NCBI RefSeq assembly: GCF_007673775.1 | Contig: NZ_VEAF01000008.1 | Location: 150,390-214,389 of the forward strand | Origin: Curtobacterium sp. 9128 | GTDB taxonomy: Bacteria > Actinomycetota > Actinomycetes > Actinomycetales > Microbacteriaceae | Reading direction: 5' to 3' | DNA length: 64,000 nt | In this document: piece after piece, positions 8,801 through 16,736 of the stretch | How positions within the stretch are numbered: position 1 is the first letter of the stretch | Layout of the letters: the number at the start of each line of letters is the position of its first letter | The notes under the pieces: generated by a model | Database searches by the model: none | What the model saw: the letters and a program-made list of their open reading frames with translations, nothing else | Told to the model about the DNA's origin: nothing | Translations under genes and position numbers: made by a program

Positions 8801-8815
8801 TGAACTTGCTAGGGT
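8786..8815 (+). promoter_or_regulatory. Leaderless promoter of the marR-type gene
   Basis: TTGTCG (8786-8791), an 18-base spacer, TAGGGT (8810-8815), then six bases and the ATG at 8822. No Shine-Dalgarno sequence is present. Confidence 0.7.
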
Positions 8816-8821
8816 CGACGC

Positions 8822-9268
8822 ATGACGGAGCCGCTCGACGCCGAGGAGCAGCGTCTCTGGCACGCGTGGAAGCGCGCCACTGAGCACGTGCGACAACGCG
8901 TGGGCGACGACATCAAAGACGCAACGGGCCTGTCCGACCCCGACTTCGGCATCCTGACCCGACTCGTCGAACTGGGCAGCGGCGGCCTTCGCCAGAACGA
9001 CCTCGCCGCCTCGATGGGGTGGCACCGCAGTCGCCTGTCACACCAGCTGACGCGCATGGAAGAGCGCGGACTCCTCCACCGCCAGAGTGTCGACGGCGGC
9101 GTCCTCGTGCAGATCACGGACGAGGGCGCGGCCCTGGGCAGGGTTGCACGACCCGTTCACGCCGCGGCGGTCCGTCGGCACCTGATCGACCACCTCGAGG
9201 GCCGAGAACGCGTGTCGCTCGTCCGTCTGCTCGAGCAGCTCGCGGGAGGCCAGGCACCGTCGCGGTGA
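8822..9268 (+). CDS. MarR-family transcriptional regulator
   Basis: A 148-residue winged-helix protein. Residues 39-100 carry the typical DPDFGILTRL, LRQNDLAASMGWHRSRLSHQLTRMEERGLL recognition region and a beta wing with VQITDEG. The last third is a dimerisation helix. MarR proteins are usually repressors released by small phenolic or oxidising ligands. Here it faces the SDR gene across 60 bases containing two inverted repeats, so the SDR is the likely target together with its own gene. Confidence 0.92.
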   Translation: MTEPLDAEEQRLWHAWKRATEHVRQRVGDDIKDATGLSDPDFGILTRLVELGSGGLRQNDLAASMGWHRSRLSHQLTRMEERGLLHRQSVDGGVLVQITDEGAALGRVARPVHAAAVRRHLIDHLEGRERVSLVRLLEQLAGGQAPSR

Positions 9269-9312
9269 CGGCCGGTTTCCGTCCCGCGAGGCATGGTGCA
9301 GAATCATCGACG

Positions 9313-9969
9313 ATGGACCAGATGACCCCTGCGGCGTCGCGGGATCGCGCCGACTCCGACCCCCTCAGGGCGTCGCGCCCGTCGTCTGCCGACGGGAGCA
9401 CTCCGTGGCTCCGAGTCGCCCTCTGGGCGGGACGGGGCATCCTCCTCCTCGCCGCGGTCGCGCTCGTGGTCACGCTGCTGACCCGGCCTCGCTGGACCGC
9501 TGACGGTTTCGATGCGGACGGGTTCGCGATCAGCTGGATCCCGAACGTGACCATGGTGGTCCTGGTCGTGGTCGGGCTCCTCTGGCACTGGCTGTTCGGG
9601 CTGTCCACGTCACCGAGAGCGAGCTGGAGAGACGGAGACGACATCGTCGCGCTGACCGTGCTCGGTCGTCGACGACTCCACCTGCCGGCTGCATGCACCG
9701 TGCGTTTCCGGATCATGACGAACGTCGGGACGAGCCACGGGGTCGTCCTCGTCGACCGACGGTTGCGCCCGCTCGTGTTGCTGGACCCGTTCAGTTCCGG
9801 TCTCGCGGGTCGGCTGGATCGACTGACCGACAACCGCCACCGTGCGACCGCCGGTGGCATCGTCCTCGAGCACCTCCTCGGCTTCGCGTGGCTGCTGACC
9901 TCGGTCATCGCCGTGTTCGTGCTGCTCGGTCTCGCGGACGCCCTCACCGGGGCTGCTGGCCTCGGCTGA
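9313..9969 (+). CDS. Membrane protein of unknown function
   Basis: A 218-residue protein with two hydrophobic helices near the N-terminus (about residues 37-56 and 76-96), a soluble domain of mostly beta character (DDIVALTVLGRRRLHLPAA) and a final helix (about 190-210). The topology resembles small bacterial PH-like membrane proteins, but no motif confirms it. The first 30 residues are hydrophilic and probably disordered. CAGAAT ends eight bases before the ATG, suggesting a very short or absent leader. Confidence 0.65.
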   Translation: MDQMTPAASRDRADSDPLRASRPSSADGSTPWLRVALWAGRGILLLAAVALVVTLLTRPRWTADGFDADGFAISWIPNVTMVVLVVVGLLWHWLFGLSTSPRASWRDGDDIVALTVLGRRRLHLPAACTVRFRIMTNVGTSHGVVLVDRRLRPLVLLDPFSSGLAGRLDRLTDNRHRATAGGIVLEHLLGFAWLLTSVIAVFVLLGLADALTGAAGLG

Positions 9970-10044
9970 CCTCGGGAGAGGATCGGCAGCAGCGCTCGGG
10001 GCGGCGGATCAGCAGCGGCCTGCGGAGCCGTGGGCACTACCTTG

Positions 10045-10050
10045 TACTCT
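10045..10050 (+). promoter_or_regulatory. Leaderless -10 element (TACTCT) of the P-loop kinase gene
   Basis: TACTCT, six bases, then ATG at 10057; this favours 10057 over the in-frame GTG at 10030. Confidence 0.6.
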
Positions 10051-10056
10051 CGCGAG

Positions 10057-10668
10057 ATGCATCAGGACGACGTCCTCGCACACATCCTCGAGCGCGAGCG
10101 GACTGCGGATCGTCCGACAGTCGTCGGGATCTCGGGCTACTGCGGGTCCGGGAAGTCAACGCTCGCGCGAGCCATGGTCGCGGCCTTGCCCGACGCCGTG
10201 CGGATGCGCGGCGACGACTTCCTGGACCCGTCGCGCTCACACCGTCGCTCTTCCGAATGGGACGGCGTCGATCGCGAACGCCTGGTGGCGACGGTGCTGG
10301 AACCGTTCCACGAGGGACGCACGAGCCACTTCCGGCGTCACGACTGGTCGCGGCGACAACTCGGCCCCGAGGAGCCCGTGCCCTCGGCCCGCACGCTCAT
10401 CGTGGACCTCATCGGGCTCTTCCACCCCGAAGCACTCGGCGCTCTCGACGTGACCATCTGGTGCGACGTCGACCTCGACACTGCCGCTCGCCGAGGAATC
10501 GCCCGCGATCGGGGGCTCGGACGGAACCACGATGCGCTCTGGCACGACGTCTGGATCCCGAACGAGCGCGACTTCGCGGAACGGTTCCGGCCCCGCGAGC
10601 GCGCCGATCTCCTCTGCACACCGTCTCGGAGCTCCCGGCACAGCGGGAAGCTGCCGTCCGGCGCGTGA
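10057..10668 (+). CDS. Uridine kinase-like P-loop phosphotransferase
   Basis: A 203-residue protein with the Walker A sequence GISGYCGSGKST at residues 26-37 and a later acidic strand LIVDLIGLF that can serve as Walker B. Length and order resemble the uridine kinase-like family of actinobacteria, which phosphorylates small hydroxyl substrates; specificity is not known. The final 20 residues look degraded in character but the frame is intact. It stands alone between the membrane-protein gene and the converging TetR gene. Confidence 0.75.
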   Translation: MHQDDVLAHILERERTADRPTVVGISGYCGSGKSTLARAMVAALPDAVRMRGDDFLDPSRSHRRSSEWDGVDRERLVATVLEPFHEGRTSHFRRHDWSRRQLGPEEPVPSARTLIVDLIGLFHPEALGALDVTIWCDVDLDTAARRGIARDRGLGRNHDALWHDVWIPNERDFAERFRPRERADLLCTPSRSSRHSGKLPSGA

Positions 10669-10704
10669 CCGGCCAGCGCGCCAGGACCACGCCCCGGGGA
10701 CCGT

Positions 10705-11274
10705 TCAGCGTCGCGGCTCGCGCAGCCCGTCGACGACCAGGTCGAGGAGGTGACCGGTGCGCTCCTCAGCCTTGGGGGCGACGTGCCAGAGGAAGCTCAG
10801 GAGCGGAAAGACCTCGTCCGGCTCGATGTCGGCGCGGATCTCCCCGCGGGCCTTCCCCGCGTCGAGGAGCTCCGCGACGGCCGCCAGGATGCGCTCGTAC
10901 TGCTCGTCGTGGAGCTCCGCTCGGGTCACCGCATCCAGGACGTCGGAGAGCGCGTGCTTCATGTGCCCGAACGCTGCGAGGGCATCGAACCAGCGACGCA
11001 GGGCCTCGATCGGCGAGTGCTGCTCGAGGAGGCCTCCTGCCGCAGCCGTCAGCGCCTCGAAGTCCTCCCGGTACACCTCGACCAGCAGGGCCTCTCGCGT
11101 CGGGAACCGCCGGTAGAGCGTTCCCTGCCCCACCCCTGCCGCGCGGGCTATGGACTGCATCGTCGCCGACCCGTCGTTCGCGAAGGCCTCGCGCGCGATC
11201 TCGACGATCCGGGCGCGGTTCTCCTGCGCGTCTGCTCGAAGCCCTGAGCCCGGATGACTCGACGAAGTGGACAT
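10705..11274 (-). CDS. TetR-family transcriptional regulator
   Basis: A 189-residue protein. The N-terminal helix-turn-helix is clear: RARIVEIAREAFANDG, then MQSIARAAGVGQGTLYRRFPTREALL. The C-terminal ligand-binding domain is all helical and ends with a WHVAPKAEERT segment seen in TetR proteins of the SbtR-like type. It is divergent from the SDR at 11335, with two inverted repeats in between, one overlapping its own start codon, so it probably represses itself and the SDR. Confidence 0.92.
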   Translation of the reverse strand: MSTSSSHPGSGLRADAQENRARIVEIAREAFANDGSATMQSIARAAGVGQGTLYRRFPTREALLVEVYREDFEALTAAAGGLLEQHSPIEALRRWFDALAAFGHMKHALSDVLDAVTRAELHDEQYERILAAVAELLDAGKARGEIRADIEPDEVFPLLSFLWHVAPKAEERTGHLLDLVVDGLREPRR

Positions 11275-11314
11275 GTGTCCGGTACGCTCCCTGATCAGTG
11301 TGGACAAGTGTCCA
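11269..11314. promoter_or_regulatory. Two TetR operators
   Basis: GGACA-TG-TGTCC (11269-11280) and TGGACA-AG-TGTCCA (11301-11314) share the half-site TGGACA. Their centres are 33 bases apart, about three helical turns. The first covers the regulator start codon, the second lies upstream of the SDR gene near the -10-like TACTCT at 11317. Confidence 0.8.
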
Positions 11315-11334
11315 CTTACTCTAGTGGAGGACCC

Positions 11335-12075
11335 ATGACCAACGGCATCGCGGGCAAGACCATCGCCATCACCGGCGCTTCGAGCGGCATCGGCGCAGCG
11401 ACCGCTCGACGCCTCGCACGAGCCGGCGGCACCGTCATCCTCGGCGCCCGTCGGGCGGACCGTCTCGGAGCACTGGTCGACGAGATCACGCACGACGGCG
11501 GTCGTGCGATCGCGGTTCCCATCGACGTCCGCCAGCGCAATGACCTCGAGCAGCTCGTCAGCACCGCCCGCGAGCGGTTCGGCCGACTCGACGTGCTGTT
11601 CTCCAACGCCGGCAGCATGGCGATCTCCCCGTTCGACGAGATCCGCGTCGACGACTGGCAACAGATGATCGACGTGAACCTGACCGGAGTCCTCAACGGG
11701 ATCGCGGCCGCGCTGCCGGTCTTCCGCGCACAGGGGTCCGGGCACTTCATCCACACCGCCTCCACCGCAGCACACCGGATCGGGCCGTCGCAGGGCGTCT
11801 ACGCGGCCACGAAGACCGCGGTCCGCGTGCTGTCGGAAGGCCTGCGGCAAGAGGCAGGTCCCTCCCTCCGCGTCACCGTCGTCACCCCCGGTTTCACGGA
11901 CACCGAGGGCGTGGGTGCCGGCGCGAGCCCCGACGTCGCCGCGTCGCTCATCGAGCAGCGTGACGCGATCGCGATGCCGGCCGACGCGATCGCGCGAGCC
12001 GTGGCGTTCGCCATCGAGCAGCCCGACGGTGTCGACGTCGGTGAGGTCATCGTCCGACCCACCGCGCAGGGGTGA
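11335..12075 (+). CDS. Short-chain dehydrogenase/reductase regulated by the TetR protein
   Basis: A 246-residue classical SDR with cofactor motif TGASSGIG, SNAG in place of NNAG, catalytic serine region HTASTAAH and YAATK. The order and length match NAD(P)-dependent dehydrogenases of the clavaldehyde-dehydrogenase-like group. TGGAGG lies four bases before the ATG. The pair with a divergent TetR regulator is a common xenobiotic-response arrangement; the substrate is unknown. Confidence 0.92.
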   Translation: MTNGIAGKTIAITGASSGIGAATARRLARAGGTVILGARRADRLGALVDEITHDGGRAIAVPIDVRQRNDLEQLVSTARERFGRLDVLFSNAGSMAISPFDEIRVDDWQQMIDVNLTGVLNGIAAALPVFRAQGSGHFIHTASTAAHRIGPSQGVYAATKTAVRVLSEGLRQEAGPSLRVTVVTPGFTDTEGVGAGASPDVAASLIEQRDAIAMPADAIARAVAFAIEQPDGVDVGEVIVRPTAQG

Positions 12076-12104
12076 CGGTCACTGCGGCCGCTGTCGGGCC
12101 ATCG

Positions 12105-12116
12105 CCCCCCCCCCCC
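12105..12116. repeat. Homopolymer of 12 C
   Basis: An uninterrupted run of 12 cytosines between two convergent genes, a slippage-prone tract whose true length may vary or be mis-assembled. Confidence 0.9.
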
Positions 12117-12122
12117 GTCTCA

Positions 12123-13064
12123 CTACCCGAGCGGCTCCACCCCGTAGCTGGTGACCACCGCCCGGAGCTCGTCCAGGTACGCCTGCGCCTGCACGGTGAG
12201 CGGGACCGAGGCGTGCGCGATCCACCCGATCTCGATGCGCTCGTCGACGTCGAGCGGGATCGCGACGATCTCCGGGTCGAGGTCGTCGCTGATGAGCCCG
12301 GTCGAGATCGTGTAGCCCCCCAGGCCGATCATGAGGTTGAAGATCGTCGCCCGGTCGGAGACGCGGATCTCCCGCTTGCTCGACATCGTCGACAGGATCT
12401 CCTCGGCCAGGTAGAAGGAGTTGTTCGCACCCTGGTCGAAGGTGAGCCGCGGCAGGTCGGCGAGATCGGCCAGCGTCGCGCGCTTCCGCGACGCGAGCGG
12501 GTTCCGTCGCGCCACGAAGATGTGCGGCTCCGCGACGAAGAGCGGGGTGAAGACGACACCGGCGTCCCGGAGCAGCTTGCCGAGGACCTGCCGGTTGAAG
12601 TCGTTGCGGTAGAGGATGCCGACCTCGCTCCGGAGCGTGCGGACGTCCTCGATGATGTCCCACGTGCGGGTCTCCCGGAGCGAGAACTCGTACTCGTCCG
12701 CCGCCGCTGATCCCACCATCCGGACGAACGCCTCCACGGCGAAGGAGTAGTGCTGGGCGGACACCCCGAGGAGGCGCCGCGACCGCTGCCCACCGACGTA
12801 CCGCTGCTCGAGCAGGGAGACCTGCTCGACCACCTGCCGGGCGTACCCGAGGAACTCGACGCCGTCGACGGTGAGCTCGACACCACGTGCGGAACGGAGG
12901 AAGAGCGCCCGGCCGATCCGAGCCTCCAGGTCCTTCATCGCCGCGGAGAGCGTCGGCTGCGCGACGTAGAGCAGGTCGGCCGCAGCGCTGATCGAACCCT
13001 CCGACGCGACCTCGATGAAGTAGCGGAGCTGTTGCAGCGTGATGTCCTTCGAGACCCGAGCCAT
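12123..13064 (-). CDS. LysR-family regulator, probably of the mesX-mesD operon
   Basis: A 313-residue LysR-type regulator. The winged helix is at residues 8-66 (LQQLRYFIEVASEGSISAAA, then QPTLSAAMKDLEARIG), followed by a two-lobe effector-binding domain. Divergent from the methionine synthase operon 72 bases away, which contains a LysR-type dyad. LysR regulators of methionine and sulfur genes such as MetR and CmbR respond to homocysteine or O-acetylserine; by context this one probably does something similar, which is inference. Confidence 0.9.
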   Translation of the reverse strand: MARVSKDITLQQLRYFIEVASEGSISAAADLLYVAQPTLSAAMKDLEARIGRALFLRSARGVELTVDGVEFLGYARQVVEQVSLLEQRYVGGQRSRRLLGVSAQHYSFAVEAFVRMVGSAAADEYEFSLRETRTWDIIEDVRTLRSEVGILYRNDFNRQVLGKLLRDAGVVFTPLFVAEPHIFVARRNPLASRKRATLADLADLPRLTFDQGANNSFYLAEEILSTMSSKREIRVSDRATIFNLMIGLGGYTISTGLISDDLDPEIVAIPLDVDERIEIGWIAHASVPLTVQAQAYLDELRAVVTSYGVEPLG

Positions 13065-13073
13065 AGGTGGACG

Positions 13074-13089
13074 CTATACCAGCGCATAG
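13074..13089. promoter_or_regulatory. LysR-type binding site in the mes intergenic region
   Basis: CTAT-N8-ATAG, an interrupted AT-rich dyad in otherwise GC-rich DNA, located just before the regulator start and about 50 bases before mesX. CATGAT lies six bases before the mesX ATG and may be its -10. Confidence 0.55.
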
Positions 13090-13136
13090 TGATTCCGAGT
13101 TACCCGATGACCCGCGGGTCCGGTCATGATCGATGC

Positions 13137-14120
13137 ATGGCGGACGACTGCACCTTCAGCATCACGCGGACCCGGTTCGACGAGGACTACTCCCCCTCGG
13201 ACAGCTCCCGGCTGACGACGAACTTCGCCAACCTGGCCCGAGGCGAGGACCGCCAGCGGAACCTGCGCGCAGCGATCGCCATGATCGACGACCGCTGCAA
13301 CGACCTCGCTGGTGACGAGGACGAGGGGCGCTACCGCGTGGAGCTCGACATCGTCTCCGTCGCGATGCAGTTCGAGGACGGTGGAACCGTCGCGGAGTTC
13401 CCCCTGCTCGAGATGCTCGACGTCGTGATGGTCGATCAGCACACCGGCGAGCGCCACCAGGGCATCCTGGGCAACAACTTCTCGTCGTACCTCCGCGACT
13501 ACGACTTCGCCGTGCTGCTGCCGTCCCTGGACACGAGTGCGGGCCTGCCGGACGACTTCGGCCAGCTGCACGGCGCGCTCTTCCAGCGCTTCCTCGAGTC
13601 GGCCGCGTTCCAGGACCAGTTCCGGAGCGAACCCGTCGTCTGCATCAGCGTCTCGACCAGCCAGACCTACCGGCAGTCCGGGTACGTCCACCCCGTCCTC
13701 GGCGCGGAGTACGACCACGAGCACGCTTCACTCACCGACGACTACTTCGGTCGGATGGGCATGCGGGTGCGGTACTTCATGCCGCCCGGGGCGAAGGCGC
13801 CGCTCGCGTTCTACACGCGCGGCGACCTCACTGCGGACTACACCGACCTCCAGCTCATCGGCACGATCAGCACGATGGAGACGTTCCAGAAGATCTACCG
13901 CCCGGAGATCTACAACGCGAACACCGCCGCTCCGAGCACCTACCGCCCGAGCCTCGACCACACGGACTTCACACGGCCGGACGTCACCTACGACCGCGAG
14001 GAACGCAGCCGCCTCGGCGTCGTCCAGGGCCGGTGGACGGACGAGCACCTCGTCACGCCGCACCGCGCACTCCTCGAGCAGTGGGCCACCGGCACCACCG
14101 CGACCGCCCTGACCCGCTGA
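13137..14120 (+). CDS. mesX: DUF1852 protein, MesX partner of folate-independent methionine synthase
   Basis: A 327-residue protein beginning ADDCTFSITRTRFDEDY, which with the motifs TTNFANLARGEDRQ and HQGILGNNFSSYLRDYDF identifies the DUF1852 family. In Acinetobacter baylyi the DUF1852 protein MesX is required, together with oxygen, for methionine synthesis by the core-MetE protein MesD. The length equals the family norm and no residues appear missing. It is the first gene of a two-gene operon with mesD 43 bases downstream, and is divergent from a LysR regulator. The methyl donor used by this system is not settled as far as I know. Confidence 0.88.
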   Translation: MADDCTFSITRTRFDEDYSPSDSSRLTTNFANLARGEDRQRNLRAAIAMIDDRCNDLAGDEDEGRYRVELDIVSVAMQFEDGGTVAEFPLLEMLDVVMVDQHTGERHQGILGNNFSSYLRDYDFAVLLPSLDTSAGLPDDFGQLHGALFQRFLESAAFQDQFRSEPVVCISVSTSQTYRQSGYVHPVLGAEYDHEHASLTDDYFGRMGMRVRYFMPPGAKAPLAFYTRGDLTADYTDLQLIGTISTMETFQKIYRPEIYNANTAAPSTYRPSLDHTDFTRPDVTYDREERSRLGVVQGRWTDEHLVTPHRALLEQWATGTTATALTR

Positions 14121-14163
14121 AGCCCGCCCACCCCGCTCCTCGAACGACTGGACCTCCCTGACC

Positions 14164-15213
14164 ATGAGCACCCTCCTGCCCACCGCGATCGTCGGCAGTC
14201 TGCCGAAGCCCTCCTGGCTCGCCGAGCCCGAGAAGCTCTGGTCCCCCTGGCAGCTCGACGGCGCAGCACTGGTCGAGGGCAAGCAGGACGCGCTCCGGGC
14301 CGCTGTGCACGAGCAGGAGCGCGCCGGCATCGACATCGTCAGCGACGGCGAGCAGACGCGCCAGCACTTCGTCACGACGTTCATCGAGCACCTGGACGGC
14401 ATCGACCAGCAGCGCAAGGAGACCGTCCGCATCCGCGACCGCTACGACGCTGCGGTCCCCACGGTCGTCGGCGCCGTGGGCCGTCCCGCCCCGGTGTTCG
14501 TCGATGACGCCCGCTTCCTGCGTTCCCAGACCGACCGGCCGATCAAGTGGGCGCTCCCCGGCCCGATGACCATGATCGACACGCTCTCCGACCAGCACTA
14601 CAAGAGCCGCGAGAAGCTGGCGTGGGAGTTCGCGACGATCCTCAACCAGGAGGCCCGGGAGCTCGAGGCCGCCGGCGTCGACATCATCCAGTTCGACGAG
14701 CCCGCCTTCACCGTCTTCCACGACGAGGTGCAGGACTGGGGCGTCGCCGCGCTCGAACGCGCTGCCGAGGGCCTGCGCGCCGAGACGGTCGTGCACATCT
14801 GTTACGGCTACGGCATCGAGGCGAACAACCGGTGGAAGGAGACCCTCGGCGCCGAGTGGCGGCAGTACGAGCAGTCGTTCCCGCTCCTGCAGCAGTCCTC
14901 GATCGACATCGTGTCGCTCGAGTGCATCCACTCGCACGTGCCGCTCGAGCTCGTCGAGCTCATCCGGGGGAAGAAGGTCATGCTCGGCGCGATCGACGTC
15001 GCGACCGAGACCGTGGAGACGCCGGAGGAGGTCGCGGAGGTGCTGCGTCGGGCGCTCGACCACGTCGATGCCGACAAGCTCATCCCGAGCACCAACTGCG
15101 GGATGGCGCCGCTGGCGCGGGGGGCGGCGCTCTCGAAGCTCAGCGCGCTGGCTGCTGGTGCGGGCATCGTGCGGGCTGAGCTCGCCGGCCTCACCGCCCC
15201 GATCGCGCGCTGA
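14164..15213 (+). CDS. mesD: Core MetE-type methionine synthase, MesD class
   Basis: A 349-residue protein that covers only the catalytic C-terminal barrel of MetE and lacks the folate-binding N-terminal half. Zinc-ligand segments are visible: VHICYGYG (His and Cys), an acidic FDEPAFT motif and the final STNCGMAPL Cys. It transfers a methyl group to homocysteine to give methionine in the cytoplasm. The adjacent DUF1852 gene places it in the MesD class rather than MesA-C. A clean 11-base-pair hairpin follows 14 bases after the stop. Confidence 0.88.
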   Translation: MSTLLPTAIVGSLPKPSWLAEPEKLWSPWQLDGAALVEGKQDALRAAVHEQERAGIDIVSDGEQTRQHFVTTFIEHLDGIDQQRKETVRIRDRYDAAVPTVVGAVGRPAPVFVDDARFLRSQTDRPIKWALPGPMTMIDTLSDQHYKSREKLAWEFATILNQEARELEAAGVDIIQFDEPAFTVFHDEVQDWGVAALERAAEGLRAETVVHICYGYGIEANNRWKETLGAEWRQYEQSFPLLQQSSIDIVSLECIHSHVPLELVELIRGKKVMLGAIDVATETVETPEEVAEVLRRALDHVDADKLIPSTNCGMAPLARGAALSKLSALAAGAGIVRAELAGLTAPIAR

Positions 15214-15227
15214 CCGCTCCCACCTGC

Positions 15228-15263
15228 ACGACGGCTCGCCTCCGCAAGGAGACGAGCCGTCGT
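15228..15263 (+). terminator. Hairpin terminator of the mesX-mesD operon
   Basis: ACGACGGCTCG and its complement pair across a 14-base loop and are followed by a short T/G-rich stretch (TCGTGTCG). The following 230 bases hold no gene until the next promoter. Confidence 0.8.
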
Positions 15264-15496
15264 TCGTGTCGCATCGGTCAGATGCTCGGCAGGCAGCACA
15301 GCCGGGAGGCTCGGCCTCCGTCCGGCTTCCCGGGTTGCGGTGGTTCTGAACTCCGTCGCTCCGGACCGCAGTCGCTCTCCGCGGAGATCGAACGGCCGTG
15401 GCCGCGCCTGGCGACGGACCACGCGGTCGGCCCGATCAGCGGGATACGGGCCACGACGAGCGCTCATCCGAGCAGACCCGACCGGCAGAATGACGT

Positions 15497-15525
15497 TTGA
15501 CATCTTTCATACTGGCGGCCAGGAT
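15497..15525 (+). promoter_or_regulatory. Promoter of the secreted-protein gene at 15583
   Basis: A perfect TTGACA (15497-15502), a 17-base spacer and CAGGAT (15520-15525), followed by a leader of about 50 bases with GGAAGGGAG ahead of the GTG. Confidence 0.75.
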
Positions 15526-15582
15526 CTCGGTACAGCAATCCGCTGCACATGAACCGGCAACGCCGCCGGAAGGGAGATCATC

Positions 15583-16077
15583 GTGACCAAGCGCACTCTG
15601 ACCATGACCACGGGAATCGTCGTCGCCACCGCCTTGCTCTGCGGGCCGGTCGCCGCAACGGCAGCGTCTGCGGCGGCACCGTCCGGGGCGAACAGCATTC
15701 AGGTCCAGCCGCTCGCTGGCTGGACCACACGCGACTGGCAAGAGGTCGCCGAGCGGGCGAGGGCGGCCGGTGACGCCGAGGGCGCAGTAGCCGCACTCGC
15801 TGCGTCCGAGCATGTCGCGAGTACCGCGACCGGCGACCCCGTACACCGGAACATCTGGACGACCATCGCGAAGAAGGCGGTCGTCGCCGCGCTTCGATAC
15901 GGGACGAACAAGCTGCCGGCCGCCATCCGTCCGTACGTCAACAAGATCATCAACGTCGTCGAGGAGATCGATCAGTTCCAGCAGGGGGCCGTCGTCCTCG
16001 CACTGACCAAGGTCGGCATCCCGTACGACGTCGCGGTCACCACCGCACAGTGGATCGTCGTCTTCGTCGGCCTCTGA
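15583..16077 (+). CDS. Secreted protein with amphipathic C-terminal half, possible antimicrobial precursor
   Basis: A 164-residue precursor with a signal peptide (basic MTKR, hydrophobic core to about residue 25, ASA-A cleavage near 31). Residues 32-85 are soluble and Ala/Glu rich; residues 90-164 contain a Lys/Arg-rich amphipathic region (TTIAKKAVVAALRYGTNK) and a hydrophobic end (QWIVVFVGL). No cysteines in the mature part. No named family recognised. Its stop overlaps the start of a small membrane protein (TGATG), which suggests the two function together, for example as a secreted toxin and its self-protection; this is inference. The promoter is unusually good for this window. Confidence 0.7.
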   Translation: MTKRTLTMTTGIVVATALLCGPVAATAASAAAPSGANSIQVQPLAGWTTRDWQEVAERARAAGDAEGAVAALAASEHVASTATGDPVHRNIWTTIAKKAVVAALRYGTNKLPAAIRPYVNKIINVVEEIDQFQQGAVVLALTKVGIPYDVAVTTAQWIVVFVGL

Positions 16078-16523
16078 TGCGACCACGCGACGACGATTCC
16101 CAGCCGGACCGCCACCCGACCATCGGAGGATCCGTCCTCGTCGTGATGTGGCTCCTCGCAGCGCTGCTGTTCGCAGCGTTGCCGGCCATCGCAGGAGTCG
16201 TCGTCGCGTGCAGCATTCCAGGCCTCGGAGGCGCTCGTCCGGGCATCTCCATGCCGGCAGTGGCAGGAGCCCTCGGGGTGATCGTCGTCGCGGGAGTCGT
16301 GATCGGCGAGCGGCCCGTGCGACTGATGCGGGCGCTGCTGCCGGGCCGCCCACGGTCACAACAGCTGTGCGCCGAATTGGTGGTGTTCGTCTTCCTTGCC
16401 GGCGCTCTCCACGTGATCTTGGCCAGCACGCTCGGGGCGGTCGTCGCGGCGGCAGTCGCTTGCACTGGGTACGGCCTCCTCGAACCCCTGCTGCGATGGG
16501 TGCCCCGGGGACCTGAAAGGTAA
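16077..16523 (+). CDS. Small polytopic membrane protein coupled to the secreted protein
   Basis: A 148-residue protein whose ATG overlaps the preceding TGA, so translation is coupled. It has a charged N-terminus, then about four hydrophobic segments (around residues 18-46, 56-77, 98-116 and 117-137) separated by Arg-rich loops. No family match. An immunity or export function for the upstream secreted protein is the simplest contextual guess. Confidence 0.65.
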   Translation: MRPRDDDSQPDRHPTIGGSVLVVMWLLAALLFAALPAIAGVVVACSIPGLGGARPGISMPAVAGALGVIVVAGVVIGERPVRLMRALLPGRPRSQQLCAELVVFVFLAGALHVILASTLGAVVAAAVACTGYGLLEPLLRWVPRGPER

Positions 16524-16724
16524 CCGGTCGAGCGGAGCCGAACACGTACGGGACACTCGGGCGCCGATGCACCAGCTCCAGGGACATCGCCGAGGTCGGC
16601 ACACTGCCGTATCCCGACTCGTGAGCCCTCGACGTCGCCGCCGGATCGGTCCGGTAGCGGGCTGCCTGGAGGCTCGGCTCGCGTCCGCCGCGCAGCGCGC
16701 GCCATCGAAGACCCAAGCTGCAAG

Positions 16725-16730
16725 TACCCT
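16725..16730 (+). promoter_or_regulatory. Leaderless -10 element (TACCCT) of the 16737 gene
   Basis: TACCCT, six bases, then GTG at 16737. The 213 bases between 16524 and this site hold no gene; a half copy of the REP-like element (GGAGGCTCGG) is at 16668. Confidence 0.6.
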
Positions 16731-16736
16731 GTCGTC

